From assembly GCA_001917895.1 (NCBI GenBank), contig MNEW01000023.1, forward strand, positions 16,731 to 33,182: a stretch of 16,452 bases of DNA, given 5' to 3'. Position 1 is the stretch's first letter; each line of letters begins with the position of its first letter. Positions 7,925 to 13,804 of this stretch are shown one piece after another. This stretch comes from Actinobacteria bacterium 13_1_40CM_66_12. GTDB taxonomy: Bacteria > Chloroflexota > Dormibacteria > Dormibacterales > Dormibacteraceae. Both the position numbers and the translations under genes were made by a program. The notes below the pieces were generated by a model that saw nothing but the letters and a program-made list of their open reading frames with translations, ran no database searches and had not been told where the DNA came from.

Positions 7925-8536
7925 GGGGACGAAGCGCACCGGGAACAGCGACCTCGAGGCGAAGACGTCGCCGCGGCGTTCGTACAGGCGCAGATCCTGG
8001 TGCTCGTCGGATGCGCGCCCCAAGGGGATCACGAGCCGGCCTCCCTCCGCCAGCTGATCGATGAGTGCTGTGGGCAGGTCGGGCGCGGCGGCCGCGACGA
8101 GGATGATGTCGTAGGGGGCGCGCGCCGGCCACCCGAACGTGCCGTCGGCGACGGCCACGTCGACGTTGGAGTAGCCGAGGCGTGACAGCGTCTCCGAAGC
8201 ATGCTCCGCGAGGGACGGCTCCAGCTCGAGAGTGACGAGGTGCCGGACGAGGCGGCTCAGCACCGCCGCCTGGTAGCCCGAACCGGTTCCTACCTCGAGG
8301 GCGTTGTCGTCGGGCTTGGGCGCGAGCGCCTGCGTCATGAGCGCCACGACCAGCGGTTGGGAGATGGTCTGCCCACACTCGATGGCGAGGGCGCGATTCT
8401 CATACGCGTGGCGGCGCAGCCGGCCCGAGAGGAACTCCTCGCGCGGAACCTCTGACATCACTTCGATCACTCGCGGATCGCTGACGCCGTTGGGCAGCAG
8501 CTGCTCGGCGATCATCCGCTGCGCCGGTGTGCTCAT
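7916..8536 (-). CDS. pcm: Protein-L-isoaspartate O-methyltransferase
   Basis: Pcm repairs aged proteins by methylating L-isoaspartyl residues with SAM, letting them revert to normal Asp. The 206 residues are typical. MIAEQLLPNGVSDPRVIEVM is the family N-terminus. GQTISQPLVVALM (55-67) is the signature active-site loop and ALEVGTGSGYQAAVLS (79-94) is SAM motif I. DGTFGWPARAPYDIILVAAA follows as motif II and III, then an EGGRLVIPLG strand. The ATG at 8536 is preceded on this strand by GAGGAG, a good ribosome binding site. The gene converges with UPF0182 (9-base overlap) and diverges from the HPRT fusion gene across 38 bases. Confidence 0.96.
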   Translation of the reverse strand: MSTPAQRMIAEQLLPNGVSDPRVIEVMSEVPREEFLSGRLRRHAYENRALAIECGQTISQPLVVALMTQALAPKPDDNALEVGTGSGYQAAVLSRLVRHLVTLELEPSLAEHASETLSRLGYSNVDVAVADGTFGWPARAPYDIILVAAAAPDLPTALIDQLAEGGRLVIPLGRASDEHQDLRLYERRGDVFASRSLFPVRFVPLR

Positions 8537-8556
8537 GGCGCTCCTCGAGGTGAGAG

Positions 8557-8562
8557 TACAAT
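8557..8562 (+). promoter_or_regulatory. Possible -10 box (TACAAT) for the HPRT fusion gene
   Basis: TACAAT lies in the 38-base gap between the divergent pcm and HPRT genes, 12 bases before the TTG start at 8575. A transcript would begin near 8569 and have almost no leader, consistent with the lack of a Shine-Dalgarno sequence. No -35 is recognisable because that position falls inside the start of pcm. Confidence 0.35.
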
Positions 8563-8574
8563 TTCCGCGTTTCC

Positions 8575-9573
8575 TTGGCGTCGTCCGTTAATCCCTCCGT
8601 CCCGCAGAAGTGGCGCCGCCCCGTCAAGCAGCGGTCGCGTCTTGTCAGGCGATCGGGCCCGGCGCACTCACGCATTGAATTCGCACACCCATCCGAGCAG
8701 GAGTTCGCGCGCTTCCTCGACTACTACCGGATCCGCTGGGTCTACGAGCCCGTGTCTTTCCCGATCGCCTGGGACGGCACCCGAGTGTCGGAGATGTTCA
8801 CGCCCGACTTCTACCTGCCCGAGCACGACCTCTACGTCGAGCTGACGACCATGAAGCAGTCTTTGGTGACGCCGAAGAACCGCAAGCTTCGGATGCTGCG
8901 CGAGATCTATCCCGACGTCAACGTCCGCCTCCTGTATCGCAAGGACTACCAGCAGCTCCTGACCAAAGCGGGGTACGGATCGCTCGAGGTCCAGAACCTG
9001 CGCAAGCAGGACATCGGCACCATCCTCATCTCGCCGGTGGAGCTCGAGACCCGAGTGCGGGCTCTCGCGCGGAAGATATCCCGCGACTATCGAGGGCGCA
9101 CCATCGTGCTCGTCGGCGTCCTCAAAGGAGTGACGTTCTTTCTCGCCGACCTCGCGCGGCAGATCAAGGTTCCGTTCGTGATCGACTACCTCGACCTCAG
9201 GCGGTTCGCGGGCGCGCAGCCTCACGACCGGGTCCGCATAGCTCGCGACATCGATTACCCGATCGAGGGCCGGCATGTGCTGCTGGTGGAGGACATCGTC
9301 AACACCGGCCTCACCCTCGACTACGTGCTCTCTGAGCTGCGCGAGCGAGGCGCGGCATCCATCGAGGTCGTCACGCTCCTGGATCGTCCCGGGCGCCGGC
9401 TCGTGGGCGTGCCGGTGCGTTATGTCGGTTTCCAGATCCCCAACGACTACGTCGTCGGCTACGGGCTCGACTACCGGGAGCTGTACCGCAACCTTCCTTT
9501 CATATGTGCGCTCAAGCCGAGCGTGATCGAGCTCGACGCTGGCGCGCACGTGCGGGCCGAGGAGCCGAGGTAG
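8575..9573 (+). CDS. hpt: Hypoxanthine phosphoribosyltransferase with N-terminal PD-(D/E)XK-like domain
   Basis: This 332-residue protein has two parts. Residues about 145-315 are an HPRT: VLVGVLKGVTFFLADL (178-193), the PRPP loop VEDIVNTGLTL (238-248), and VGFQIPNDYVVGYGLDY (284-300) with the purine-pocket Asp299. It should salvage hypoxanthine or guanine to IMP or GMP with PRPP. Residues about 34-130 are extra: HPSEQEFARFLDYY, then TPDFYLPEHDLYVELTTMK, giving D78, E89, T91 and K94. This is the PD-(D/E)XK nuclease-like pattern, as in Vsr/DUF559-type folds, with the usual Lys replaced by Thr. In the PRPP loop, Asn243 stands where HPRTs have the catalytic Asp (Asp137 in human HPRT). TTG 8575 is the only canonical start after the upstream in-frame stop. 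The HPRT part is secure; the nuclease-like reading is an inference from motif and fold. Confidence 0.85.
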   Translation: MASSVNPSVPQKWRRPVKQRSRLVRRSGPAHSRIEFAHPSEQEFARFLDYYRIRWVYEPVSFPIAWDGTRVSEMFTPDFYLPEHDLYVELTTMKQSLVTPKNRKLRMLREIYPDVNVRLLYRKDYQQLLTKAGYGSLEVQNLRKQDIGTILISPVELETRVRALARKISRDYRGRTIVLVGVLKGVTFFLADLARQIKVPFVIDYLDLRRFAGAQPHDRVRIARDIDYPIEGRHVLLVEDIVNTGLTLDYVLSELRERGAASIEVVTLLDRPGRRLVGVPVRYVGFQIPNDYVVGYGLDYRELYRNLPFICALKPSVIELDAGAHVRAEEPR

Positions 9574-9608
9574 AAGCCGGAGAGCGGCTGCAGCGCCTTT
9601 TGGCCTGG

Positions 9609-9887
9609 ATGGAGCTGCAGGACTTCAGCGCGCTGAGTGCCGGCGACCCAAGCCTGCTGCGTCAGGTCGAGCTGATCGTCATCGACGGCCACCGCCGGCT
9701 CTACGAGGCCCAGGGCAAACCGTGGTCCGAGCCGGTCGCCTACCACTGGCTTCGTTACGAAGACTCGATGCCCGTGGCCCGCCTCGCGGAGGGGCTGGGG
9801 AGGCTTATACGCCAGCGTACAAGCGTGAACCCGGAAGCTGTGGACAAAGCGTGCGCGAAAGCACGCGAACGGGGATTTCCGAATTGA
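9609..9887 (+). CDS. Hypothetical protein, about 92 residues
   Basis: I do not recognise this family. The protein is acidic to neutral and looks all-helical: FSALSAGDPSLLRQVELIVI, then GHRRLYEAQGKPWSEPVAYH, and a C-terminal helix ending KACAKARERGFPN. No membrane segment or metal motif is visible. The frame is open from an ATG at 9504, but the first 23 codons from there overlap the HPRT gene and read like an out-of-frame shadow. In-frame TTG 9600 and ATG 9609 are alternatives, neither with a good ribosome binding site, so the start is uncertain. It sits just downstream of the HPRT fusion on the same strand and is probably co-transcribed. The end is 25 bases short of the U-run end of the opposing RNA gene. 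Confidence 0.5.
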   Translation: MELQDFSALSAGDPSLLRQVELIVIDGHRRLYEAQGKPWSEPVAYHWLRYEDSMPVARLAEGLGRLIRQRTSVNPEAVDKACAKARERGFPN

Positions 9888-9912
9888 GGAGCGGGCTGTG
9901 CATGCCCTGTGG

Positions 9913-9930
9913 AAAAAGAGATGCCCCAAG
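9913..9930 (-). terminator. Closing-stem strand and U run ending the candidate RNA
   Basis: On the minus strand, CTTGGGGC (9930-9923) is followed by ATCTC and five T. The stem partner is the 5' end of the same transcript, not a local hairpin, so termination would depend on the whole RNA folding or on the hairpin at 9955-9932 just before it. Tentative. Confidence 0.4.
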
Positions 9931-10054
9931 AGACCTTCCTGTTTACCCTGAAGTCCCCTATGCGTTTTTCGGTTTCCAGCCACGGCTTGCGCCGCACCTT
10001 CCACCTACTCGACGTTCGGTATCCTCAGGTTTACCGTACTCAGCCGCTTGGGGC
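9913..10054 (-). ncRNA. Candidate structured small RNA of unknown class
   Basis: This lies in the 316-base gap between the small hypothetical gene and thiolase (9888-10203). Read on the minus strand, a well-formed promoter predicts a start at G10054. That is the first base of GCCCCAAG (10054-10047), which pairs perfectly with CTTGGGGC (9930-9923); a run of five U (9917-9913) follows shortly. Inside are three local hairpins: CGGTA/TACCG (10036-10032 with 10021-10017), a CGGC-GCAA-GCCG GNRA tetraloop (9994-9983), and GACTTC/GAAGGTC with one bulge (9955-9950 with 9938-9932). GGTAAAC occurs twice, at 10035-10029 and 9947-9941, each in or next to a loop. Loop CCTG in the first hairpin could pair with CAGG in the third. 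It does not match tmRNA, RNase P, SRP, 5S or any riboswitch core I know. Folding was done by eye. Confidence 0.6.
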
Positions 10055-10061
10055 GACGCGA

Positions 10062-10103
10062 AAGTTAACAGGGGCCTAAGAGCACGTCAACAAATAAAAA
10101 ATT
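10062..10103 (-). promoter_or_regulatory. Strong promoter of the minus-strand RNA: UP-like element, -35 TTGACG, -10 TAACTT
   Basis: On the minus strand, TTGACG (10090-10085) and TAACTT (10067-10062) are separated by exactly 17 bases. The 13 bases just upstream of the -35 (10103-10091) are almost all A or T in a high-GC genome, like an UP element at a stable-RNA promoter. A 7-base discriminator leads to G10054. This is the best-formed promoter I found in the window. Confidence 0.65.
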
Positions 10104-10130
10104 CCGGATGCCAGGCAAATTTTTGGGGGC

Positions 10131-10171
10131 TTGACACCTCATCACGTGGGCATTAGGCGCGGTCGTAGAAT
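10131..10171 (+). promoter_or_regulatory. Candidate promoter region of the thiolase gene
   Basis: A consensus -35 TTGACA is at 10131-10136. The best -10 shape, TAGAAT at 10166-10171, is 29 bases away, too far for a normal pair; at 17 bases there is only TAGGCG. A palindromic CACGTG (10143-10148) lies between and could be a regulator site. Either the -35 works with a poor -10, perhaps with an activator, or TAGAAT works alone. Confidence 0.35.
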
Positions 10172-10189
10172 CGGCAGCACCAAGGCCGT

Positions 10190-10195
10190 AAGGAG
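10190..10195 (+). promoter_or_regulatory. Ribosome binding site of the thiolase gene
   Basis: AAGGAG lies 8 bases before ATG 10204, which fixes the thiolase start. Confidence 0.8.
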
Positions 10196-10203
10196 ACGTT
10201 GAT

Positions 10204-11367
10204 ATGCGCGAAGTAGTGATCGTCGAGGCCGTGCGAACGCCGATTGGACGCCGCAACGGCAAGCTCAAGGAGATTCATCCAGTCGTCCTTGGCTCGCTCG
10301 TGTTGAAGGAGGTCGTCAATCGCGCGGGCATCAAGCCCGAGCAGGTCGAGGACGTTGTCTTCGGCTGCGTGAGCCAGGCCGGCGAGCAATCCTTGAACGT
10401 CGCGCGCAACGCATGGCTGACCGCCGGCTTCCCGGTCACGACTCCGGCGACCACGGTCGACCGCCAGTGCGGCTCGAGCCAGCAGGCTGTTCACTTCGCC
10501 GCGAACCTCATCCAGTCGGGTGTCTGCGACATCACCATCGCCGGCGGCGTCGAGTCGATGAGCAGGGTGCCGATGGGATCGAACGCGGTTTCGCCCGGGA
10601 CGCCATTTCCCCCTGAGCTGATGGAGCTCTACGACCTGGTGCCGCAGGGAATCTCGGCTGAGCTCATGGCTCGCAAGTACGGGATCTCGCGTCGGCAGAT
10701 GGACGAGTTCGGCGTTCGCAGCCACCACCTCGCCCACGAAGCCACCGAGAAGGGCTACTTCACGTCGCAGATCATGCCCGTCGACGTGCCGGTGGAAGGC
10801 AACGGTCACACCGAGCTCTTCAAGAAGGACGAAGGCATCCGCGCCAATGCGAACTACGAGGCGGCGGCATCGTTGCAGCCGGCGTTCAACCCCGAGCACA
10901 CGATCACCGCGGGCAACTCGAGCCAGATCTCAGACGGAGCCGCGGCTGTGCTCTTGATGTCGCTGGAGAAGGCGAAGCAGCTCGGGCTGCGGCCCCGCGC
11001 GCGCATCCGCGCCCAGGCGGTCGTGGGCACCGACCCGGTGCTGATGCTCGAGGGGCCCATCCCTGGCACCGCCGCCGTGCTCAAGCGTGCGGGCCTCGAG
11101 CTGAGCAGCATCGACCTCTTCGAGGTCAACGAAGCCTTCGCCTCTGTCGTGCTCGCCTGGCAGAAAGAAACCGGCGCGGACATGGACAAGACCAATGTCA
11201 ATGGCGGCGCCATCGCCGTCGGGCATCCTCTGGGCGCGTCCGGCGCGATCCTCATGAATCGCCTCCTGTACGAGCTCGAGCGCCGCGACTTGCGCTACGG
11301 ACTCGAGACGATGTGCTGCGGCGGCGGGCTGGGCACGGCCACGATCATCGACCGGGTCGTGGAATGA
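10204..11367 (+). CDS. Acetyl-CoA C-acyltransferase (thiolase)
   Basis: This 387-residue enzyme cleaves 3-ketoacyl-CoA with CoA, or joins two acetyl-CoA, in fatty-acid breakdown or acetoacetyl-CoA synthesis. The family hallmarks are complete: acyl-carrying Cys89 in VDRQCGSSQQA, His341 in VNGGAIAVGHPLGASGA and the C-terminal base Cys371 in MCCGGGLG. EVNEAFA is present as well. The N-terminus REVVIVEAVRTPIGRRNG is typical. Degradative (FadA) and biosynthetic (AtoB/PhaA) thiolases cannot be told apart here; no beta-oxidation partner lies nearby. It has a good ribosome binding site, and its stop overlaps the cupin start (ATGA), so the two genes form a small operon. Confidence 0.95.
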   Translation: MREVVIVEAVRTPIGRRNGKLKEIHPVVLGSLVLKEVVNRAGIKPEQVEDVVFGCVSQAGEQSLNVARNAWLTAGFPVTTPATTVDRQCGSSQQAVHFAANLIQSGVCDITIAGGVESMSRVPMGSNAVSPGTPFPPELMELYDLVPQGISAELMARKYGISRRQMDEFGVRSHHLAHEATEKGYFTSQIMPVDVPVEGNGHTELFKKDEGIRANANYEAAASLQPAFNPEHTITAGNSSQISDGAAAVLLMSLEKAKQLGLRPRARIRAQAVVGTDPVLMLEGPIPGTAAVLKRAGLELSSIDLFEVNEAFASVVLAWQKETGADMDKTNVNGGAIAVGHPLGASGAILMNRLLYELERRDLRYGLETMCCGGGLGTATIIDRVVE

Positions 11368-11729
11368 AAACGTTCAGGGCGTTCAGCGACCTGTCCCCGA
11401 TCTTGCTTGCTGAAGGGCTCACCGCTCGGGCGGTTAACGGGGAACGCATCACGATGGCGCTCGTCGACCTCGAGCCCAACTCCAAGTCTCCCGACCACCA
11501 CCATGAGAATGAGCAGCTGGGTTTTGTGGTCAAGGGCTCGATCGAATTCCGAGTCGGTGACGACAAGCGCGTTCTGCATGCCGGCGACAGCTATGTCATC
11601 CCGAGCCATGTCCCGCACCAAGCCGTCGCGGGCGCCGAGGGCGCCACGGTGCTGGACATCTTCGCGCCTGTGCGCGCGGACTGGGAAAAGCTGGAGCGTC
11701 TAGAGCCCACGCCAGGCCGTTGGCCTTAA
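11364..11729 (+). CDS. Cupin domain protein
   Basis: This 121-residue protein is a single small beta-barrel cupin. The first metal motif is PDHHHENEQLGFVVKG, with His45, His47 and Glu50. The second is GDSYVIPSHVPHQAVAG, with His85. So a 3-His/1-Glu site for a divalent metal is intact. Such single-domain cupins include dioxygenases, isomerases and binding proteins; nothing here decides among them. ATG 11364 overlaps the thiolase TGA, indicating translational coupling. The frame is open further upstream inside thiolase, but that is a shadow. The last 30 bases overlap the convergent glycosylase gene. Confidence 0.88.
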   Translation: MKTFRAFSDLSPILLAEGLTARAVNGERITMALVDLEPNSKSPDHHHENEQLGFVVKGSIEFRVGDDKRVLHAGDSYVIPSHVPHQAVAGAEGATVLDIFAPVRADWEKLERLEPTPGRWP

Positions 11730-12326
11730 AGCTCGAGGGATCGGCCTGGACAGGTACGGCGAATCGACGCAGAAGCGCAACAGGCGCTTCTCCCAGACTC
11801 CTGTGCCCTGGACGCCGATCCTTGGTGTGACGAAGACGCGGCGCCGCGGCGCGCCGTCATCGATCACATAGAGGTCGGGCGGCTGCAGCCTGGCGCCGTT
11901 CAGGGCGCGGTCGATGCTCAGCGCGCGCGCCACCAATCCTGGTCCGCCGCACCTCCCGACGCCGATGCCCGGCTCCAGGGCGCGGACCAGGACGGCTTGT
12001 GGCATCCCCTCCTCGCGGGTGACGAAGTTCAGCATCCAGTGCATGCCGTAGGTGAAGTAGACGTACGCGTGGCCCGGGGCACCGAACATCACCTCCGTGC
12101 GAGGCGTCCGCCGCCCGCCGCGTGAATGGGCGGCAAGGTCGTCCGGGCCCAGGTATGCCTCGACTTCGATCAGCCTGCCCAATAAGCGCGTTCCATCGAT
12201 CTCGCGTACGAGGATCTTGCCCAGCAGGTCGCGCGCGACGGTGACGGTGTCGCGATCGAAGAACTCCGGGCCGAGGACGACCGGGTCCCTAGGCGTTCGC
12301 TGCGCCAACCTTCTTTCGTTGCGCAT
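11700..12326 (-). CDS. 3-methyladenine DNA glycosylase (AAG/MPG family)
   Basis: This monofunctional base-excision enzyme removes alkylated purines such as 3-methyladenine and hypoxanthine from DNA. The 208 residues are normal for bacteria. LIEVEAYLGPDDLAAHSRGG (52-71) holds the catalytic Glu56, intercalating Tyr58 and His67 that match human Glu125, Tyr127 and His136. RRTPRTEVMFGAPGHAYVYF and YGMHWMLN follow, then GGPGLVARALSIDRALNG. I chose ATG 12326; the family's conserved part begins about 18 codons later. An in-frame TTG at 12308 is the alternative. The chosen start lies 38 bases inside the upstream GGDEF gene's 3' end. The frame is open much further upstream, but those residues are a shadow of that gene. 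The operon with a diguanylate cyclase may be only positional. Confidence 0.93.
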   Translation of the reverse strand: MRNERRLAQRTPRDPVVLGPEFFDRDTVTVARDLLGKILVREIDGTRLLGRLIEVEAYLGPDDLAAHSRGGRRTPRTEVMFGAPGHAYVYFTYGMHWMLNFVTREEGMPQAVLVRALEPGIGVGRCGGPGLVARALSIDRALNGARLQPPDLYVIDDGAPRRRVFVTPRIGVQGTGVWEKRLLRFCVDSPYLSRPIPRALRPTAWRGL

Positions 12327-13719
12327 GACGGCGGCGCTTGTCCACGTAGAGCGCCTTGTCCGCGACCTGGTACATCGCCTGCCAGTCCATCCCCGGCCTC
12401 CAGGCCACCACCCCGATGCTGAACTCCACCGGCACGGGTGACTTGTCGTGCCGGTTGAGCTCTTCGAGCGATGCACGCACGCGGGCGCCGACCTCATTGG
12501 CGTGGCGCTCGTCGGCGTCCGGCATCGCGACCCCGAACTCGTCGCCTCCCAACCGACCGCATGTGTCGGTGGCGCGGACGGCTCGCTGCAGCTCGTGCGC
12601 AAGCACGCGGATGGCCTCGTCGCCGATGTGATGGCCGTGCGTGTCGTTGATCTCCTTCAGGTTGTCGAGGTCGATCATCATCAACGCAAGGCGGCGCTTG
12701 TGGCGCTGCGAGGCGGCGACCGCTCTGTCGATGGCGCGCTCGAACTCGGGCCGGTTCGCAAGCCCGGTGAGGTAGTCGGTCCTGGCCTCTTTGGTGTGCT
12801 GACGCGCCCGGTCTAGCGCGACCGCGATCTGGTCGGCGACCGCCGCGACAAACTCCAGGTCGCTGGGCTCGAACGTTCGCGGCAAGCGCGTCGCCACCGT
12901 CATCGCACCGAGCAGCACCCCTTTCGTCCTCAGCTCGGCGCGGATCGCGCTCCACTCGCCGGTGACGCGGTCGACCCGCGACTCTGCCGGTCCGGAGGCG
13001 ATCTCGACCACGCGCACGCGCGCGCCCGAACGTCCGGACTCGAACTCCTCCTCCTCGCCAGGCTGCAGGCCCAGCGTTTTGGCCAGCATCAGCCGAGCCC
13101 CTTCGCGCGTCCACACCGCGCCCGCCTGGAGGCGCAGGACCTTCAGCGTCTCTCGGAGGCCGACCTCGGCAATCTCGGCCACGTCGAGTGAGCGGCCGAG
13201 CGCGCTGGCGATGTGATACAGACCGTGCAGCTCGCTCTGCCGGGCGCGGTGCCGTGCTTCGGTGTAGTCGAGGTAGCCGCGGATGAAGCTCGAGTTGAGG
13301 TGCTCGACGACGTCGCCAAGGCGGCTCTGGGCGAGCAGCAGCACCTCGTCGGAGTGCTCCTGACCGGCCACCTCCTCTGTGACCCGGGCCATGACCGAGC
13401 GGCGGAAGACGGCGAGGCCCTCCATCACCGACTCGAGGGGGATGCCTTTTTCCGCGTACCTCCGCGACGCCTCCCGGGCGAGGGTGTAGTACTGCTGCCA
13501 GGGGACCCTGGAGTCGGCTCGGAGCGAGCGGAAGAGGATCTCCAGGAAACCGACCGACGTCCGGACGAGGTCGTCGATCGACCCGCCGTCCTTCTGCATC
13601 TTGAGCAGCTCAGGCTCGAGCGTCCGCACGGACTCAGCCACCACCTGGCCACTGTCGCGCGAGTCGGCGGAAAGCCGGTCCGCAAGCTCGCCGAGGAGGT
13701 CGCTAGCCCGCTCGGTCAT
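12289..13719 (-). CDS. GAF-GGDEF diguanylate cyclase with helical N-terminal domain
   Basis: This 476-residue signalling protein would make c-di-GMP from two GTP. Residues about 1-155 are all-helical and resemble the N-terminal region of RsbRD/CdaR-PucR type regulators, a weak match. Residues about 165-308 look like a GAF sensor domain, with DVAEIAEVGLRETLKVL at the start and DLEFVAAVADQIAVALDRA at the end. A short linker leads to the GGDEF domain (about 312-465): DYLTGLANRPEF, metal-binding MMIDLDNLKEIND (347-359) and the intact active site GRLGGDEFGVA, with GGDEF at 391-395. R382-A-T-D385, five residues before it, is the RxxD inhibitory site, so product feedback is expected. No membrane segment is visible, so it should be cytosolic. 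The ligand of the GAF domain is unknown. Confidence 0.93.
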   Translation of the reverse strand: MTERASDLLGELADRLSADSRDSGQVVAESVRTLEPELLKMQKDGGSIDDLVRTSVGFLEILFRSLRADSRVPWQQYYTLAREASRRYAEKGIPLESVMEGLAVFRRSVMARVTEEVAGQEHSDEVLLLAQSRLGDVVEHLNSSFIRGYLDYTEARHRARQSELHGLYHIASALGRSLDVAEIAEVGLRETLKVLRLQAGAVWTREGARLMLAKTLGLQPGEEEEFESGRSGARVRVVEIASGPAESRVDRVTGEWSAIRAELRTKGVLLGAMTVATRLPRTFEPSDLEFVAAVADQIAVALDRARQHTKEARTDYLTGLANRPEFERAIDRAVAASQRHKRRLALMMIDLDNLKEINDTHGHHIGDEAIRVLAHELQRAVRATDTCGRLGGDEFGVAMPDADERHANEVGARVRASLEELNRHDKSPVPVEFSIGVVAWRPGMDWQAMYQVADKALYVDKRRRHAQRKKVGAANA

Positions 13720-13727
13720 GTCGGTGC

Positions 13728-13733
13728 ACTATA
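13728..13733 (-). promoter_or_regulatory. -10 box (TATAGT) implying a leaderless GGDEF transcript
   Basis: On the minus strand TATAGT is followed by 8 bases and then the ATG at 13719, so transcription would begin at or next to the A of the start codon. No Shine-Dalgarno sequence is present, as expected for a leaderless message. CACT-ATAG-AGTG (13727-13738) is a short inverted repeat overlapping the box and could bind a regulator. No clear -35 is visible. Confidence 0.5.
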
Positions 13734-13804
13734 GAGTGACGCAAGCGGGACCGCGATCCTGCGATAAGAGTCAACCACACTAACGAAATGTGTAAGAGGG
13801 ACTG

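Noticed and set aside
7900..7940. Terminator between UPF0182 and pcm
   Set aside because: The genes overlap by 9 bases and no GC stem with a T run is present in either direction.
9935..9965. Plus-strand CTGTTTACC followed by a GTCCCC stretch resembling part of bacterial SRP (4.5S) RNA
   Set aside because: The rest of the SRP core (the GGAAGGAAGCAGCC helix 8 region) is absent and the promoter evidence is on the other strand.
10096..10124. AAAAATT...AATTTTT inverted repeat as an intrinsic terminator
   Set aside because: The stem is only A-T pairs, the inner part does not pair well, and it lies where the minus promoter's AT-rich element is expected.
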